A DNA stretch of 64,000 bases from Bacillota bacterium (GTDB taxonomy: Bacteria; Bacillota; Clostridia; Peptostreptococcales; Anaerovoracaceae): positions 44,903-108,902 of the forward strand of contig JAHZHA010000035.1 in assembly GCA_019420525.1 (NCBI GenBank), given 5' to 3'. Of this stretch, positions 50,726-58,856 are shown in pieces. The first letter of the stretch is position 1. Each line of letters starts with the position of its first letter. The position numbers were made by a program, and so were the translations under genes. Under the pieces are notes generated by a model. It was given only the letters and a program-made list of their open reading frames with translations. It had not been told where the DNA came from and did not search any database.

Positions 50726-51280
50726 ATGAAAATATCCGATTCGAAAAAAAATATCCGGGAGCAGTACCGGTATCATTACGATTCTCCCCTAGGCAGGATG
50801 ACTCTTCTGGGAGAAGAAAGAGGTCTCACAGGGCTCTGGTTCGACGGACAGCGTCATTTCCCTGAGGATTCCCCGGAATATGAAGAAAGATTTCTGCCGG
50901 TGTTCGGACAGACGGTGCGCTGGCTGGACATCTATTTCAGCGGCCGGGATCCCGGCTTTACCCCGCAGCTGTTTCTGGAAGGCTCGTCTTTCCGCCGGGA
51001 GGTCTGGGATATACTTCTGACGATCCCTTATGGCAGGACAATGACATACGGGCAGATCGCCGGCATCATCGCGGAGCAGAGGGGGCTGGACAGAATGTCG
51101 GCTCAGACGGTAGGCGGCGCAGTAGGCCATAATCCGATATCTCTGATCGTCCCCTGCCATCGTGTGGTGGGGGCCGACGGGAGTCTGACCGGATATGCGG
51201 GGGGAATCGGAAGAAAAGCAAAGCTGCTGACGATGGAAAAGGCAGAGGGAATTTTTATAAAAGAGGATGAATTGTGGTAA
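50726..51280 (+). CDS. ogt: Methylated-DNA--protein-cysteine methyltransferase
   Basis: This is a 184-residue suicide repair protein that takes the alkyl group from O6-methylguanine in DNA onto its own cysteine. The active site is intact in LIVPCHRVVGADGSLTGYAGG (Cys about residue 147). The N-terminal ribonuclease-like domain starts YRYHYDSPLGRMTLLGEE. The DNA-binding helix IPYGRTMTYGQIAG is present. ATG 50726 is preferred over the ATG at 50693, which lacks homology. The gene ends at a hairpin (51284-51319), so it is monocistronic. Confidence 0.88.
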   Translation: MKISDSKKNIREQYRYHYDSPLGRMTLLGEERGLTGLWFDGQRHFPEDSPEYEERFLPVFGQTVRWLDIYFSGRDPGFTPQLFLEGSSFRREVWDILLTIPYGRTMTYGQIAGIIAEQRGLDRMSAQTVGGAVGHNPISLIVPCHRVVGADGSLTGYAGGIGRKAKLLTMEKAEGIFIKEDELW

Positions 51281-51283
51281 AAT

Positions 51284-51326
51284 AAGCCGCAGAACGAGTA
51301 TTTGCCTGTTCTGCGGCTTGTATCTT
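51284..51326 (+). terminator. Terminator of the alkyltransferase gene
   Basis: AAGCCGCAGAAC pairs with GTTCTGCGGCTT (12 bp, 51284-51319). It is followed by a weak tail GTATCTTTT. Confidence 0.7.
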
Positions 51327-51368
51327 TTCAGGATTTTATCATGCCGGCGGCTGCCGGAGGAGGGAAAA

Positions 51369-52343
51369 ATGTGTACATGTATTACCTATGAAAACGGCGA
51401 TTTCTACTTCGGCAGAAATATGGATCTGGAATACCGGTTCGGTGAAAAAGTGGTGATTATGCCGAGAAATTTCAGATTTCCTATGAAAGCGGAAAAACCT
51501 CTAAACAGATCCTATGCCATGATCGGGATGGCGTCTGTGGCAGAGGGCTGTCCTCTGTATGCAGAGGCAGTCAATGAAAAAGGACTGGCCATGGCAGGAC
51601 TTAATTTTCCAGGAAATGCAATATACCGCCAGGCACAAAAAGATATGAAAAATATTACACCTTACGAACTGATTCCATGGGTTTTGGGACAGTGCGAAAA
51701 TATAAAAGAAGCGGCGCTGCTGCTGAAAGATCTGAATCTGTTGAATATTCCTTTCTCCGAAAATCTGCCTCTGGCTCCGCTTCACTGGATGATTTCCGGC
51801 AGAGACGGCAGTCTGGTGCTGGAGTCTGTGGAAGACGGAGTGCATCTTTACGAAAATCCTTTCGGCGTACTGACGAACAATCCGCCGTTTCCGTATTATC
51901 AGTATCATCTGGGCAACTATCGGAATCTGACACCGTTATTTCCGGAAAATCATTTTGCGGCGGATCCTGAACTGCCGGCTCTGGGACAGGGACTCGGTGC
52001 CGTAGGACTGCCGGGAGATTTTTCACCGGTATCCCGTTTTGTAAAGGCCGCATTTCTTCGGACAAATGCCCGGTCAGAGAAAACTGAAATATCGAATATT
52101 TCTCAAATGTTTCACATGCTGGAGGGAGTCTCCATGGTGAGAGGATCTGTCGTAACCGGAGAAGGCAAGTACGATATCACCACGTATTCCTGCTGCATAA
52201 ATGCGGATAAAGGTATTTATTATTACAGAACGTACGAAAACAGCGCAATTCAGGCGATTAATCTTCATCACGAAGATCTGGATGCGGAAGTGTTGAAAAT
52301 ATTCGGACTTTCAGAGCAACAGCAGATAAAAATGCATAATTAA
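51369..52343 (+). CDS. Choloylglycine hydrolase (bile salt hydrolase)
   Basis: This 324-residue Ntn-hydrolase cleaves the amide bond of conjugated bile salts, releasing glycine or taurine. It starts MCTC, so removal of Met exposes the catalytic Cys2. Other active-site residues are visible: Arg16 and Asp19 in FGRNMD, the Asn pair in GVLTNNPPFPYYQYHL, and the Arg in SRFVKAAF. The segment NYRNLTP is typical of Gram-positive gut bile salt hydrolases. ATG 51369 follows GGAGGAGGGAAAA; the upstream open frame is not coding. There is no signal peptide, so it is intracellular. It points to a bile-exposed host gut habitat. A penicillin-V-acylase activity cannot be excluded without comparison. Confidence 0.85.
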   Translation: MCTCITYENGDFYFGRNMDLEYRFGEKVVIMPRNFRFPMKAEKPLNRSYAMIGMASVAEGCPLYAEAVNEKGLAMAGLNFPGNAIYRQAQKDMKNITPYELIPWVLGQCENIKEAALLLKDLNLLNIPFSENLPLAPLHWMISGRDGSLVLESVEDGVHLYENPFGVLTNNPPFPYYQYHLGNYRNLTPLFPENHFAADPELPALGQGLGAVGLPGDFSPVSRFVKAAFLRTNARSEKTEISNISQMFHMLEGVSMVRGSVVTGEGKYDITTYSCCINADKGIYYYRTYENSAIQAINLHHEDLDAEVLKIFGLSEQQQIKMHN

Positions 52344-52359
52344 TTTCCGGACAACAGAC

Positions 52360-52388
52360 TTGACAAGGCGGATAAAATCATATAAATT
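52360..52388 (+). promoter_or_regulatory. Promoter of the PerR-like operon
   Basis: A perfect TTGACA (52360-52365) and a TAAATT (52383-52388) are spaced by 17 bases. The palindrome at 52394-52406 follows at once, overlapping the expected start of transcription. Confidence 0.65.
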
Positions 52389-52393
52389 AAAAA

Positions 52394-52406
52394 TAGAATA
52401 ATTCTA
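52394..52406 (+). promoter_or_regulatory. Candidate Per/Fur box
   Basis: TAGAAT-A-ATTCTA is a perfect palindrome of the same length and symmetry as the PerR-box core TATAATNATTATA, differing at one symmetric position. It sits just downstream of the -10 element of the PerR-like gene, a position that would allow autorepression. Confidence 0.6.
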
Positions 52407-52424
52407 AAAAAGCGAGGCGGTTGT

Positions 52425-52802
52425 TTGACGAAGAACGCAGCAATGATCCAGGAGATCATAAATAATTCCAAAGAGCATCCGACAGCTGAACAGATTTTTC
52501 TGCAGATGAAGGAGCTGTCCGGAAAGATTTCTCTGGCGACGGTGTATAACAATCTCAACACTCTGTGCCGCCAGGGGATGATTCAGAAATTGTCTCTGGG
52601 AGACGGGCCGGACAGGTATGACAAGTGTGAACGGCACGATCATCTGATCTGCAGGAAATGCGGCAGACTGTCGGACATCAGAATGCAGGATCTGACGAAA
52701 GATATCGAAAAATGCACAGGTACTGCCATCGAATCTTATGACTTGAAAATTTATTATATCTGTGAGGAATGCAAGAGTCAGTGCGAGGGAGGATCTATAT
52801 GA
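52425..52802 (+). CDS. PerR/Fur-family metal-dependent repressor
   Basis: This is a 125-residue Fur-superfamily regulator, probably a peroxide sensor of the PerR type. Its N-terminal winged helix reads ALAT-type SKEHPTAEQIFLQM, then GKISLATVYNNLNTLCRQGMI. The regulatory metal site has RYDKCERHDHLICRKCG (His and Asp ligands, first CxxC) and CEECKSQC (second CxxC, structural zinc). The His in KEHPTA corresponds to the peroxide-sensitive His37 of B. subtilis PerR. It is a little shorter at the N-terminus than usual. The TTG start follows AGCGAGGCGGTTG. Its TGA overlaps the ATG of the next gene, so both are co-translated. Confidence 0.82.
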   Translation: MTKNAAMIQEIINNSKEHPTAEQIFLQMKELSGKISLATVYNNLNTLCRQGMIQKLSLGDGPDRYDKCERHDHLICRKCGRLSDIRMQDLTKDIEKCTGTAIESYDLKIYYICEECKSQCEGGSI

Positions 52803-54238
52803 TTTACAGATGCAGCGTCTGCGGATACGTATTTGATGAAGAAAAAGAGGGCAGAAGTTTTTCTGAGCTGACGGAATGTCCCGTATGCAGACAGCCGGCA
52901 GACCGGTTTGAGCCGGTAAAGGAATCAGCCGGAGATATGGTGCAGGTTTCTGAAACCGCGCCGGTTAAAGTGGACAGAGATACGGGAGAAACACCGGCAG
53001 ATGGAGAAATTCCGGATCTCAATTATCCGGCGGAGACGAGAAAGACGAACAGTGATTACCGGTATATGAAGTATATTCACGAAATCGCTGTGACGGGCAG
53101 TCCTGTTATCGAAGCTATGGGGACCCGGATGCCTATGCCGGACTGGGATGATATCCTGATTCTGGGAGCCCAGCTGAATCCGCCTCCTCTGGATGAGCAT
53201 GCGCCGGTATCCACGATGACCGTTATCGGAAAGAACGCAAAGCGTCCGATGATTCTGGGGAGTCCGGTCTATATCTCACACATGTCTTTCGGAGCTCTTT
53301 CCAGGGAGACGAAGATCGCGCTGGCTAAAGGCAGTGCCATGGCAAAGACTGCTATGTGCAGTGGGGAAGGCGGAATTCTTCCGGAGGAAAAGGCGGCGGC
53401 CCATAAATATATCTTTGAATATGTTCCGAATCAGTACAGTGTCACCGACGAAAATCTGAGAAGTTCCGATGCTGTCGAAATCAAAATCGGGCAGGGGACA
53501 AAACCCGGTATGGGGGGACATCTGCCGGGCAGCAAGGTAACACCTGAGATTGCAGCGGTGAGAGACAAGACGCCGGGAGAAGATGTTATCAGTCCGTCAA
53601 AATTCCCCGGCATAAATACGAGAGAAGACCTGAAAGCGCTGGTATCGGAGTTGAGAAAGCGGAGTGACGGCCGTCCGGTGGGCATTAAGATCGCGGCGGG
53701 AAGGATCGAGAAAGATCTGGAGTATTGTGTCTTTGCGGAACCAGACTTTATCACCATAGATGGAAGAGGCGGCGCCACCGGCGCTTCTCCGGCCATCGTA
53801 CGGGATTCCACATCGGTTCCGACGATTTACGCTCTTTACAGAGCTCGAAAGTACCTGGATTCCATCCGTTCAGATATTTCTCTGGTGATTACCGGAGGGC
53901 TGAGGGTATCTTCTGACTTTGCAAAGGCTATTGCCATGGGGGCGGACGCTGTGGCAGTGGCTTCTGCAGCCATGGTGGCAGCCGCATGTCAGCAGTACCG
54001 GATCTGCGGCAGCGATATGTGTCCCGTGGGCGTAGCGACACAGGATCCGGAGCTGAGAAAGCGTCTTCATATCGAAGCTGCGGCTCAGAGAGTAGCGAAT
54101 TATCTCCGCTGTTCCAATGAAGAATTAAAGACTTTTGCACGGATAACCGGCCACAGTGATATCCACGATCTCTCTGTGGATGATCTGTGTACCGTCAGCC
54201 GTGAGATTTCGGAATATACGAATATTCCTCATGCGTAA
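52799..54238 (+). CDS. Rubredoxin-like domain fused to GltB-type FMN/Fe-S domain
   Basis: This is a 479-residue flavoprotein. Residues 1-45 are a rubredoxin-like zinc or iron knuckle (YRCSVCGYVFDEEKEG, then CPVCRQP). From about 110 the sequence is the glutamate synthase central/FMN domain: SHMSFGALSRETKIALAKGSAM, GEGGILPEE, QGTKPGMGGHLPG, IDGRGGATGASP, and ITGGLRVSSDFAKAIAMGADAVAVASAA. The cysteine spacing C-x5-C-x4-C in CQQYRICGSDMCPVG matches the [3Fe-4S] site of glutamate synthase. There is no glutaminase domain, so it cannot use glutamine as the amide donor. Together with the PerR-like gene (ATGA overlap) and rubrerythrin downstream, this suggests an electron-transfer role in oxidative stress. 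The physiological reaction is not known. Confidence 0.78.
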   Translation: MIYRCSVCGYVFDEEKEGRSFSELTECPVCRQPADRFEPVKESAGDMVQVSETAPVKVDRDTGETPADGEIPDLNYPAETRKTNSDYRYMKYIHEIAVTGSPVIEAMGTRMPMPDWDDILILGAQLNPPPLDEHAPVSTMTVIGKNAKRPMILGSPVYISHMSFGALSRETKIALAKGSAMAKTAMCSGEGGILPEEKAAAHKYIFEYVPNQYSVTDENLRSSDAVEIKIGQGTKPGMGGHLPGSKVTPEIAAVRDKTPGEDVISPSKFPGINTREDLKALVSELRKRSDGRPVGIKIAAGRIEKDLEYCVFAEPDFITIDGRGGATGASPAIVRDSTSVPTIYALYRARKYLDSIRSDISLVITGGLRVSSDFAKAIAMGADAVAVASAAMVAAACQQYRICGSDMCPVGVATQDPELRKRLHIEAAAQRVANYLRCSNEELKTFARITGHSDIHDLSVDDLCTVSREISEYTNIPHA

Positions 54239-54284
54239 GGCATAATTCTGTGAAACCGGCGGCAGATTTTTCGCTGGAACTGTG

Positions 54285-54300
54285 GGTATAAAATTATAGT
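54285..54300 (+). promoter_or_regulatory. Candidate PerR-like site upstream of rubrerythrin
   Basis: TATAAAATTATA (54287-54298) is a near-symmetric AT-rich repeat that resembles a Per box and could also serve as a -10 region. It lies 89 bases before the rubrerythrin start codon. Confidence 0.35.
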
Positions 54301-54387
54301 AAAAGTGTTTTTAATGTGTCTCTGTCCGGCATAAGGCCGTGGAAGGTCCGGAACCGGACGGGAATTTCTGTTACAGGAGGAAAAAAT

Positions 54388-54924
54388 ATGAACAAGTATG
54401 CAGGAACTCAGACGGAAAAAAATCTGGAAGCGGCTTTTGCAGGCGAATCTCAGGCCCGCAATAAGTATACGTATTTTGCTTCCACAGCAAAAAAGGAAGG
54501 TTATGAGCAGATCGCGGCTCTCTTCCTGAAGACAGCTGACAACGAAAAAGAACACGCAAAGATGTGGTTTAAGGAATTAAACGGTATCGGTGATACTGCC
54601 GCAAATCTCGGAGCGGCTGCAGACGGCGAAAATTACGAGTGGACGGATATGTACGACGGATTCGCTAAGACGGCAGAAGAAGAAGGTTTCCCTGAACTGG
54701 CTGCCAAGTTCCGTCTCGTGGCTGCCATCGAAAAGCAGCATGAAGAACGTTACCGTGCGCTGCTGAAGAATGTAGAGACGGCTGCGGTTTTCGAAAAGAG
54801 CGAAGTCAAAGTATGGGAATGCCGGAACTGCGGTCATATCGTAGTAGGCAAAAAAGCTCCGGAAATCTGTCCGACGTGTGCTCATCCGCAGAGTTATTTC
54901 GAAGTTCATGCGGAAAACTATTAA
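54388..54924 (+). CDS. rbr: Rubrerythrin
   Basis: This is a 178-residue non-haem di-iron peroxidase that reduces hydrogen peroxide to water in anaerobes. The N-terminal ferritin-like domain has the diiron ligand pairs (NLEAAFAGESQARNKY and ADNEKEHAK, then AIEKQHEERY). A C-terminal rubredoxin domain has VWECRNCGHIVVGKKAPEICPTCAHPQSYF, with four cysteines. The ATG at 54388 follows ACAGGAGGAAAAAAT, and the upstream in-frame ATG at 54316 adds a non-homologous stretch. It is followed by a strong terminator. It would accept electrons from rubredoxin, possibly from the fused rubredoxin-like protein next door. Confidence 0.95.
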   Translation: MNKYAGTQTEKNLEAAFAGESQARNKYTYFASTAKKEGYEQIAALFLKTADNEKEHAKMWFKELNGIGDTAANLGAAADGENYEWTDMYDGFAKTAEEEGFPELAAKFRLVAAIEKQHEERYRALLKNVETAAVFEKSEVKVWECRNCGHIVVGKKAPEICPTCAHPQSYFEVHAENY

Positions 54925-54970
54925 TCAGCGGCTGAGGATTATGACGAACGGCATATAAATAAGGGAATGT

Positions 54971-55018
54971 ACAGCCGGGGGAAGAGTCTTTTAAAGGACT
55001 GTTCCTCCGGCTGTTTTT
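54971..55018 (+). terminator. Terminator of rubrerythrin
   Basis: ACAGCCGG (54971-54978) pairs with CCGGCTGT (55006-55013) and continues through GGAA-type pairs and AGTC/GGACT. It is followed by TTTTT. Confidence 0.85.
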
Positions 55019-55030
55019 ATCCTCCGGAAT

Positions 55031-55963
55031 TCACCGTAAGCAGTTTTCATTTGTGTATTTCAGAGAAGTATGATTCTTTTGAAGAAGAAGATTTCCGAGA
55101 TAGCGTATGACGGCTTCCATTTCCGGCGTACACCATTTGTCGTGATGATAAAGGATCTGTGCCCAGATTTCCACAGACCAGCCCGGTACGCTGAGCCGGC
55201 GGACAGTACCGCGCTGCGCTGCATTGTCAGTCACATAATCGGGAAGAAAAGCGATACCGGTATTTTGTTCTACAAGTCTGCAGATGAGAGAGGTATCCCC
55301 GATTTCAAGAAAAGGATGGATCTCCAGGGACTGACTGGCCAGACGTTCCTCAAGAAGCCGGCGGTAACTCATATTTTTTTCTGTCAGAATCAGGGGCTCC
55401 TGTATAATCTGATGGATGGTGAGATTGTTTTCCCGACAGAGGGGACTGGCAGATGATACCGCGAAGCGGGCCTGTACAGGTTCCTCTGATGCGATAATGT
55501 AATTTGAGTCATAGATGTGTTTGTCCAGAGTGTAGACGAAATCCACTTCATTCTGGTTCAGCAGACGGAACATTTCCTCTGTACTTGCAGGGATGATTTG
55601 CAGGGATATGTCCGGAAACTGCCGTCGGAACAGTTCAAAACTGTCCCAGAAGAGCCAGTGACACAGAGAGTCCGCCATGGCGATGCGGATATGTCCTTTA
55701 AGGGAACGGGTGTCATCGGCTACCCGTCCGATTTCATCGGAAAGAGCTGCGATCTGATGAGCCAGCCGGAGAACTTCACTGCCTTTCGTTGTCAGTTTGA
55801 TCGTGTGATTGATACGGTCGAAAAGCGGAAAGCGGAGTGATTCCTCCAGCTGTCTGATCTGAAAAGAGACGGTAGACTGTGAATAGCCCAGCTTTTCGGC
55901 GGCTTTCGTAAAACTGCCCAGTTCGGCTACGTAGATGAAGCTTTCCAGATTTTTTATGTTCAT
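55031..55963 (-). CDS. LysR-family transcriptional regulator
   Basis: This is a 310-residue LysR regulator. It begins MNIKNLESFIYVAELGSFTKAAEKLGYSQSTVSFQIRQLEE, a textbook winged helix, then LFDRINHTIKLTTKG. A full-length ligand-binding domain follows (HIRIAMADSLCHWLFWDSF, EEPVQARFAVSSASPL, NTGIAFLPDYVTD). It is divergent from the amino-acid symporter gene, 298 bases away. A typical LysR arrangement would let it control that gene, though the gap is long. The inducer is unknown. Confidence 0.88.
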   Translation of the reverse strand: MNIKNLESFIYVAELGSFTKAAEKLGYSQSTVSFQIRQLEESLRFPLFDRINHTIKLTTKGSEVLRLAHQIAALSDEIGRVADDTRSLKGHIRIAMADSLCHWLFWDSFELFRRQFPDISLQIIPASTEEMFRLLNQNEVDFVYTLDKHIYDSNYIIASEEPVQARFAVSSASPLCRENNLTIHQIIQEPLILTEKNMSYRRLLEERLASQSLEIHPFLEIGDTSLICRLVEQNTGIAFLPDYVTDNAAQRGTVRRLSVPGWSVEIWAQILYHHDKWCTPEMEAVIRYLGNLLLQKNHTSLKYTNENCLR

Positions 55964-56261
55964 GTTTGTCTCATCCCTCCTGAATTTGTTTTTTATGCGA
56001 AATAGAAAGATGCTGTGAACCTAACAATATCGAATTTTTCGATGATATTTAGCTGTTTTATCAATTTTACGGATTATCTCAGAGATTATATAATAAATGA
56101 ATATCAGAGGCAAGCGGGCAGGATTTCTGCACCGGAGTTTTTCCGGGTGTTGTGCTGGGTAACGGCCTTCGGTGAGCTTTTCTTTCCGGAGCCGTTTTTC
56201 TGCGCCCGTTTTCCTGTAAAAACGTATTTTAAAATGCAGAAAATTTGGAGGGTTTATTGTT
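55964..56261. other. Divergent LysR/symporter spacer
   Basis: This is a 298-base gap between divergent genes. It is AT-rich near the LysR end. A short ORF on each strand overlaps here but neither has a ribosome-binding site. The T-N11-A type LysR motif could be present but I could not single one out with confidence. Confidence 0.35.
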
Positions 56262-57674
56262 ATGGTCGCTGTCATCGAAGCTGTTTACCGTTTCCTGTGG
56301 GCTGATCTGATTACACTGCCGCTGCCCGGCGGTGGAAGTATCGGACTTTCTCTTCTGGTGATACTTCTGATTCCTGCGGGAATCTTTTTTACCATCCGCA
56401 CCCGTTTTCTTCCGGTGCGTCTGTTTCCCGACATGATACGGGCAACCGTTGAAAAAAAGGGGGGAAGACCGGGACTGTCGTCTCTGCAGACACTGATGGT
56501 GTCCACCGCTACGCGGGTAGGGATGGGAAATCTGGTGGGCGTCGTGGCAGCCATTTCCGTGGGTGGTGCAGGAGCCGTTTTCTGGATGTGGATCACGGCT
56601 CTGTTAGGTTCGTCCACCGCTTTTGCTGAGGCTACCCTGGCTCAGATTCACAAGGAAAAAGATCCCCTTTACGGAGGATACCGGGGAGGTCCGGCTTATT
56701 ATATCCACAATTTTTCGGAATCGCTGCGCAGGAAAAGAAATCCCGATGCAAAGCGACGCAGATATTGTCTGATCTCTGTTCTGTTTGCCATTTCCGGTCT
56801 GATCTGCTGGTGCGGGATCAGTCAGGTAATCAGTAACTCGGTAACTTCAGCTTTCGATAATGCATTTCACATACCACCGCTGCTGACGACATCCGTTCTG
56901 GTCATTCTGGCGGCCATTATCGTGCTCCGGAAAAATGCGACGGTAAAAGTTCTGGACATCATGGTTCCCGTTATGGCTGTCTGCTATTTTGTGATGACCA
57001 TCGTAGTGATTCTTCTGAATATCGATCAGCTTCCGGCTGTATTCAGCCGCATTTTTCAGGAGGCCTTCGGTCTGCGCCAGGTGGCGGGAGGCGGATTCGG
57101 AGCTGTGTTGATGAATGGTGTAAAGAGAGGCCTTTTTTCAAATGAGGCAGGCTCCGGTTCGGCTCCCTGCGCAGCTGCTGCCGCAGATACCGATCATCCG
57201 GCTAAAATTGGGCTGGTGCAGGCTTTCGGCGTCTTTATCGATACCATCGTGATCTGCAGCTGTACGGCTATGTTGATGCTTCTGGTCCCGGAAGATCTGG
57301 TAAACGGACTGGAGGGCATGGATCTGCTTCAGACGGCAATGAATTATCATATGGGTTATTTCGGTGTAGTTTTCATCGCTCTGACACTGGCGCTTTTCAG
57401 TTTTTCTACTTTTCTTGGCATTCTGTTTTACGCTCGGTCGAATGTGGCCTACCTTTTCGGAGACAAGTGGCGCTGGCAGACGGCTTATAAATTGGTGGCA
57501 CTGGCGATGCTGTTTATCGGCGGTCTGGCGGCCTATACTTTTGTCTGGGATCTGGGCGATGTAGGCGTGGGTCTGATGACGGTCTTCAATCTCATAGCTC
57601 TGTTCCCGATGTCGGGGCAGGCAATCAGATCTCTGAGAGAGTATGAAGAAAGTAAAAAGAAACTAAGGGGTTAA
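56262..57674 (+). CDS. Alanine/glycine:sodium symporter (AGCS family)
   Basis: This is a 470-residue integral membrane transporter of the AGCS (DagA/AlsT) family, which imports alanine or glycine with sodium. It shows the family's N-terminal GIFFTIRTRFLPVRLFP, then the signature TATRVGMGNLVGVVAAISVGGAGAVFWMW (about residue 85-113), an ETLAQIH-type segment, and the C-terminal GLFSNEAGSGSAP (about 290). About ten hydrophobic helices are visible. The ATG follows TTTGGAGGGTTTATTGTT. It is followed by a terminator at 57696-57729. It may be controlled by the divergent LysR gene. Confidence 0.92.
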   Translation: MVAVIEAVYRFLWADLITLPLPGGGSIGLSLLVILLIPAGIFFTIRTRFLPVRLFPDMIRATVEKKGGRPGLSSLQTLMVSTATRVGMGNLVGVVAAISVGGAGAVFWMWITALLGSSTAFAEATLAQIHKEKDPLYGGYRGGPAYYIHNFSESLRRKRNPDAKRRRYCLISVLFAISGLICWCGISQVISNSVTSAFDNAFHIPPLLTTSVLVILAAIIVLRKNATVKVLDIMVPVMAVCYFVMTIVVILLNIDQLPAVFSRIFQEAFGLRQVAGGGFGAVLMNGVKRGLFSNEAGSGSAPCAAAAADTDHPAKIGLVQAFGVFIDTIVICSCTAMLMLLVPEDLVNGLEGMDLLQTAMNYHMGYFGVVFIALTLALFSFSTFLGILFYARSNVAYLFGDKWRWQTAYKLVALAMLFIGGLAAYTFVWDLGDVGVGLMTVFNLIALFPMSGQAIRSLREYEESKKKLRG

Positions 57675-57695
57675 ATATAGAAGGAAAAGACACAC

Positions 57696-57733
57696 AAAGA
57701 AGCCGGATCAGGGATGATCCGGCTTCTTTGCTT
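57696..57733 (+). terminator. Terminator of the symporter gene
   Basis: AAAGAAGCCGGATCA pairs with TGATCCGGCTTCTTT (15 bp, 57696-57729) with a 4-base loop. It is followed by GCTTTAT, a weak tail. Confidence 0.8.
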
Positions 57734-57843
57734 TATATGTACACGTAAAAGATCAAAAAAACTTTCCGAAGAGAGATATCGGGTTTAGAATAGTAAAAAA
57801 GGAAAAGCGAAATTCTGGGAAAGAGGAAAAGGAGAATACGAAA

Positions 57844-58836
57844 TTGAGAAGTTCATTGACTGCCCTGTGCAGAGATTTTGAAGAAAACAGAGAAGTGATA
57901 CGGAAGGTATTCAGATGGGAAAGTCCTTATATTTATCCCGTCTGTGCTGCCGTGTTTACCGACAGGAGACGGCGTGCCGACGAGGAACAGATTCACCGGT
58001 GCATAGATCTGCTGAATGAAGAGGTCGGAATCTTTTCTAATTTCAGGGGAACCTCACGTGCGGCTGTAATTTCTCTTCTGTGCGCCGGCGGAAATGAGGA
58101 GATACGCTTGAAGAAAACGCTTGAGGTCTACGATCTGTTTAAAAATTACTTTTTTACATCTCAATATCTGCCGCTAACTTCGGCGATTGTCGCCGATATG
58201 GTTCCACAGCAGCGGTATGCGGAAGCGGCGGCACGGACGAGAACGATATATGATCTGATGAAGCAGGAGCACCCTTTCCTGACTGCGGGGGAGGACAGTG
58301 TGTTTGCGGCACTGCTGGCACTGTCTCCTGCAGAAGATGAGGAGATCATTTCTGAGACAGAGCGGTGCTATGAGCTGCTGCAAGAGGAATTCCGTCCGGG
58401 AAATGCCGTGCAGTCGCTCAGTCATGCATTGGCTCTGGCGGAAGGGAGTCCGGAAGAAAAGTGCGAAAGAACGATTTCTCTGTACCGTGAACTGAAGGAA
58501 AGAGGACTTCGTTACGGCACGGGCTATGAGCTGGCAACTCTGGGCGTACTGGCACAGCTTCCGGCAGATAGAGAAACGGTGGCAGACGATATGGCGGAGA
58601 CGGATCAGTTGCTGGAGAATATAAAAGGATACGGGATCTTCGGTGTGGGGAAAAAACAGCGGCTCATGCACGCAGCTATGCTGGTGACCAGCGATTATCT
58701 GGGAAAGGACCATGGTATGACGATGAATTCTGCTGCGGCGGGAAGCGTCATCTCGCTGGTGGCAGCGCAGCAGGCGGCATTGTGTGCGGCAGTGGCAGCC
58801 ACAAGTATAGCGGTGGCTTCATCCGCGTCCTCCTGA
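57844..58836 (+). CDS. DUF4003-like protein
   Basis: This is a 330-residue, mostly helical protein that resembles the DUF4003 family of Bacillota (function unknown). It starts with TTG after GGAAAAGGAGAATACGAAA. Residues 10-300 are rich in Arg, Glu and Leu with no clear catalytic motif. The last 40 residues are strongly hydrophobic and Ala-rich (ISLVAAQQAALCAAVAATSIAVA), possibly a membrane anchor or a collapsed tail. It lies 20 bases before the AEC permease gene and probably shares its transcript. No role can be given. Confidence 0.5.
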   Translation: MRSSLTALCRDFEENREVIRKVFRWESPYIYPVCAAVFTDRRRRADEEQIHRCIDLLNEEVGIFSNFRGTSRAAVISLLCAGGNEEIRLKKTLEVYDLFKNYFFTSQYLPLTSAIVADMVPQQRYAEAAARTRTIYDLMKQEHPFLTAGEDSVFAALLALSPAEDEEIISETERCYELLQEEFRPGNAVQSLSHALALAEGSPEEKCERTISLYRELKERGLRYGTGYELATLGVLAQLPADRETVADDMAETDQLLENIKGYGIFGVGKKQRLMHAAMLVTSDYLGKDHGMTMNSAAAGSVISLVAAQQAALCAAVAATSIAVASSASS

Positions 58837-58856
58837 TCTGGAAATGGAGTTGTTCC

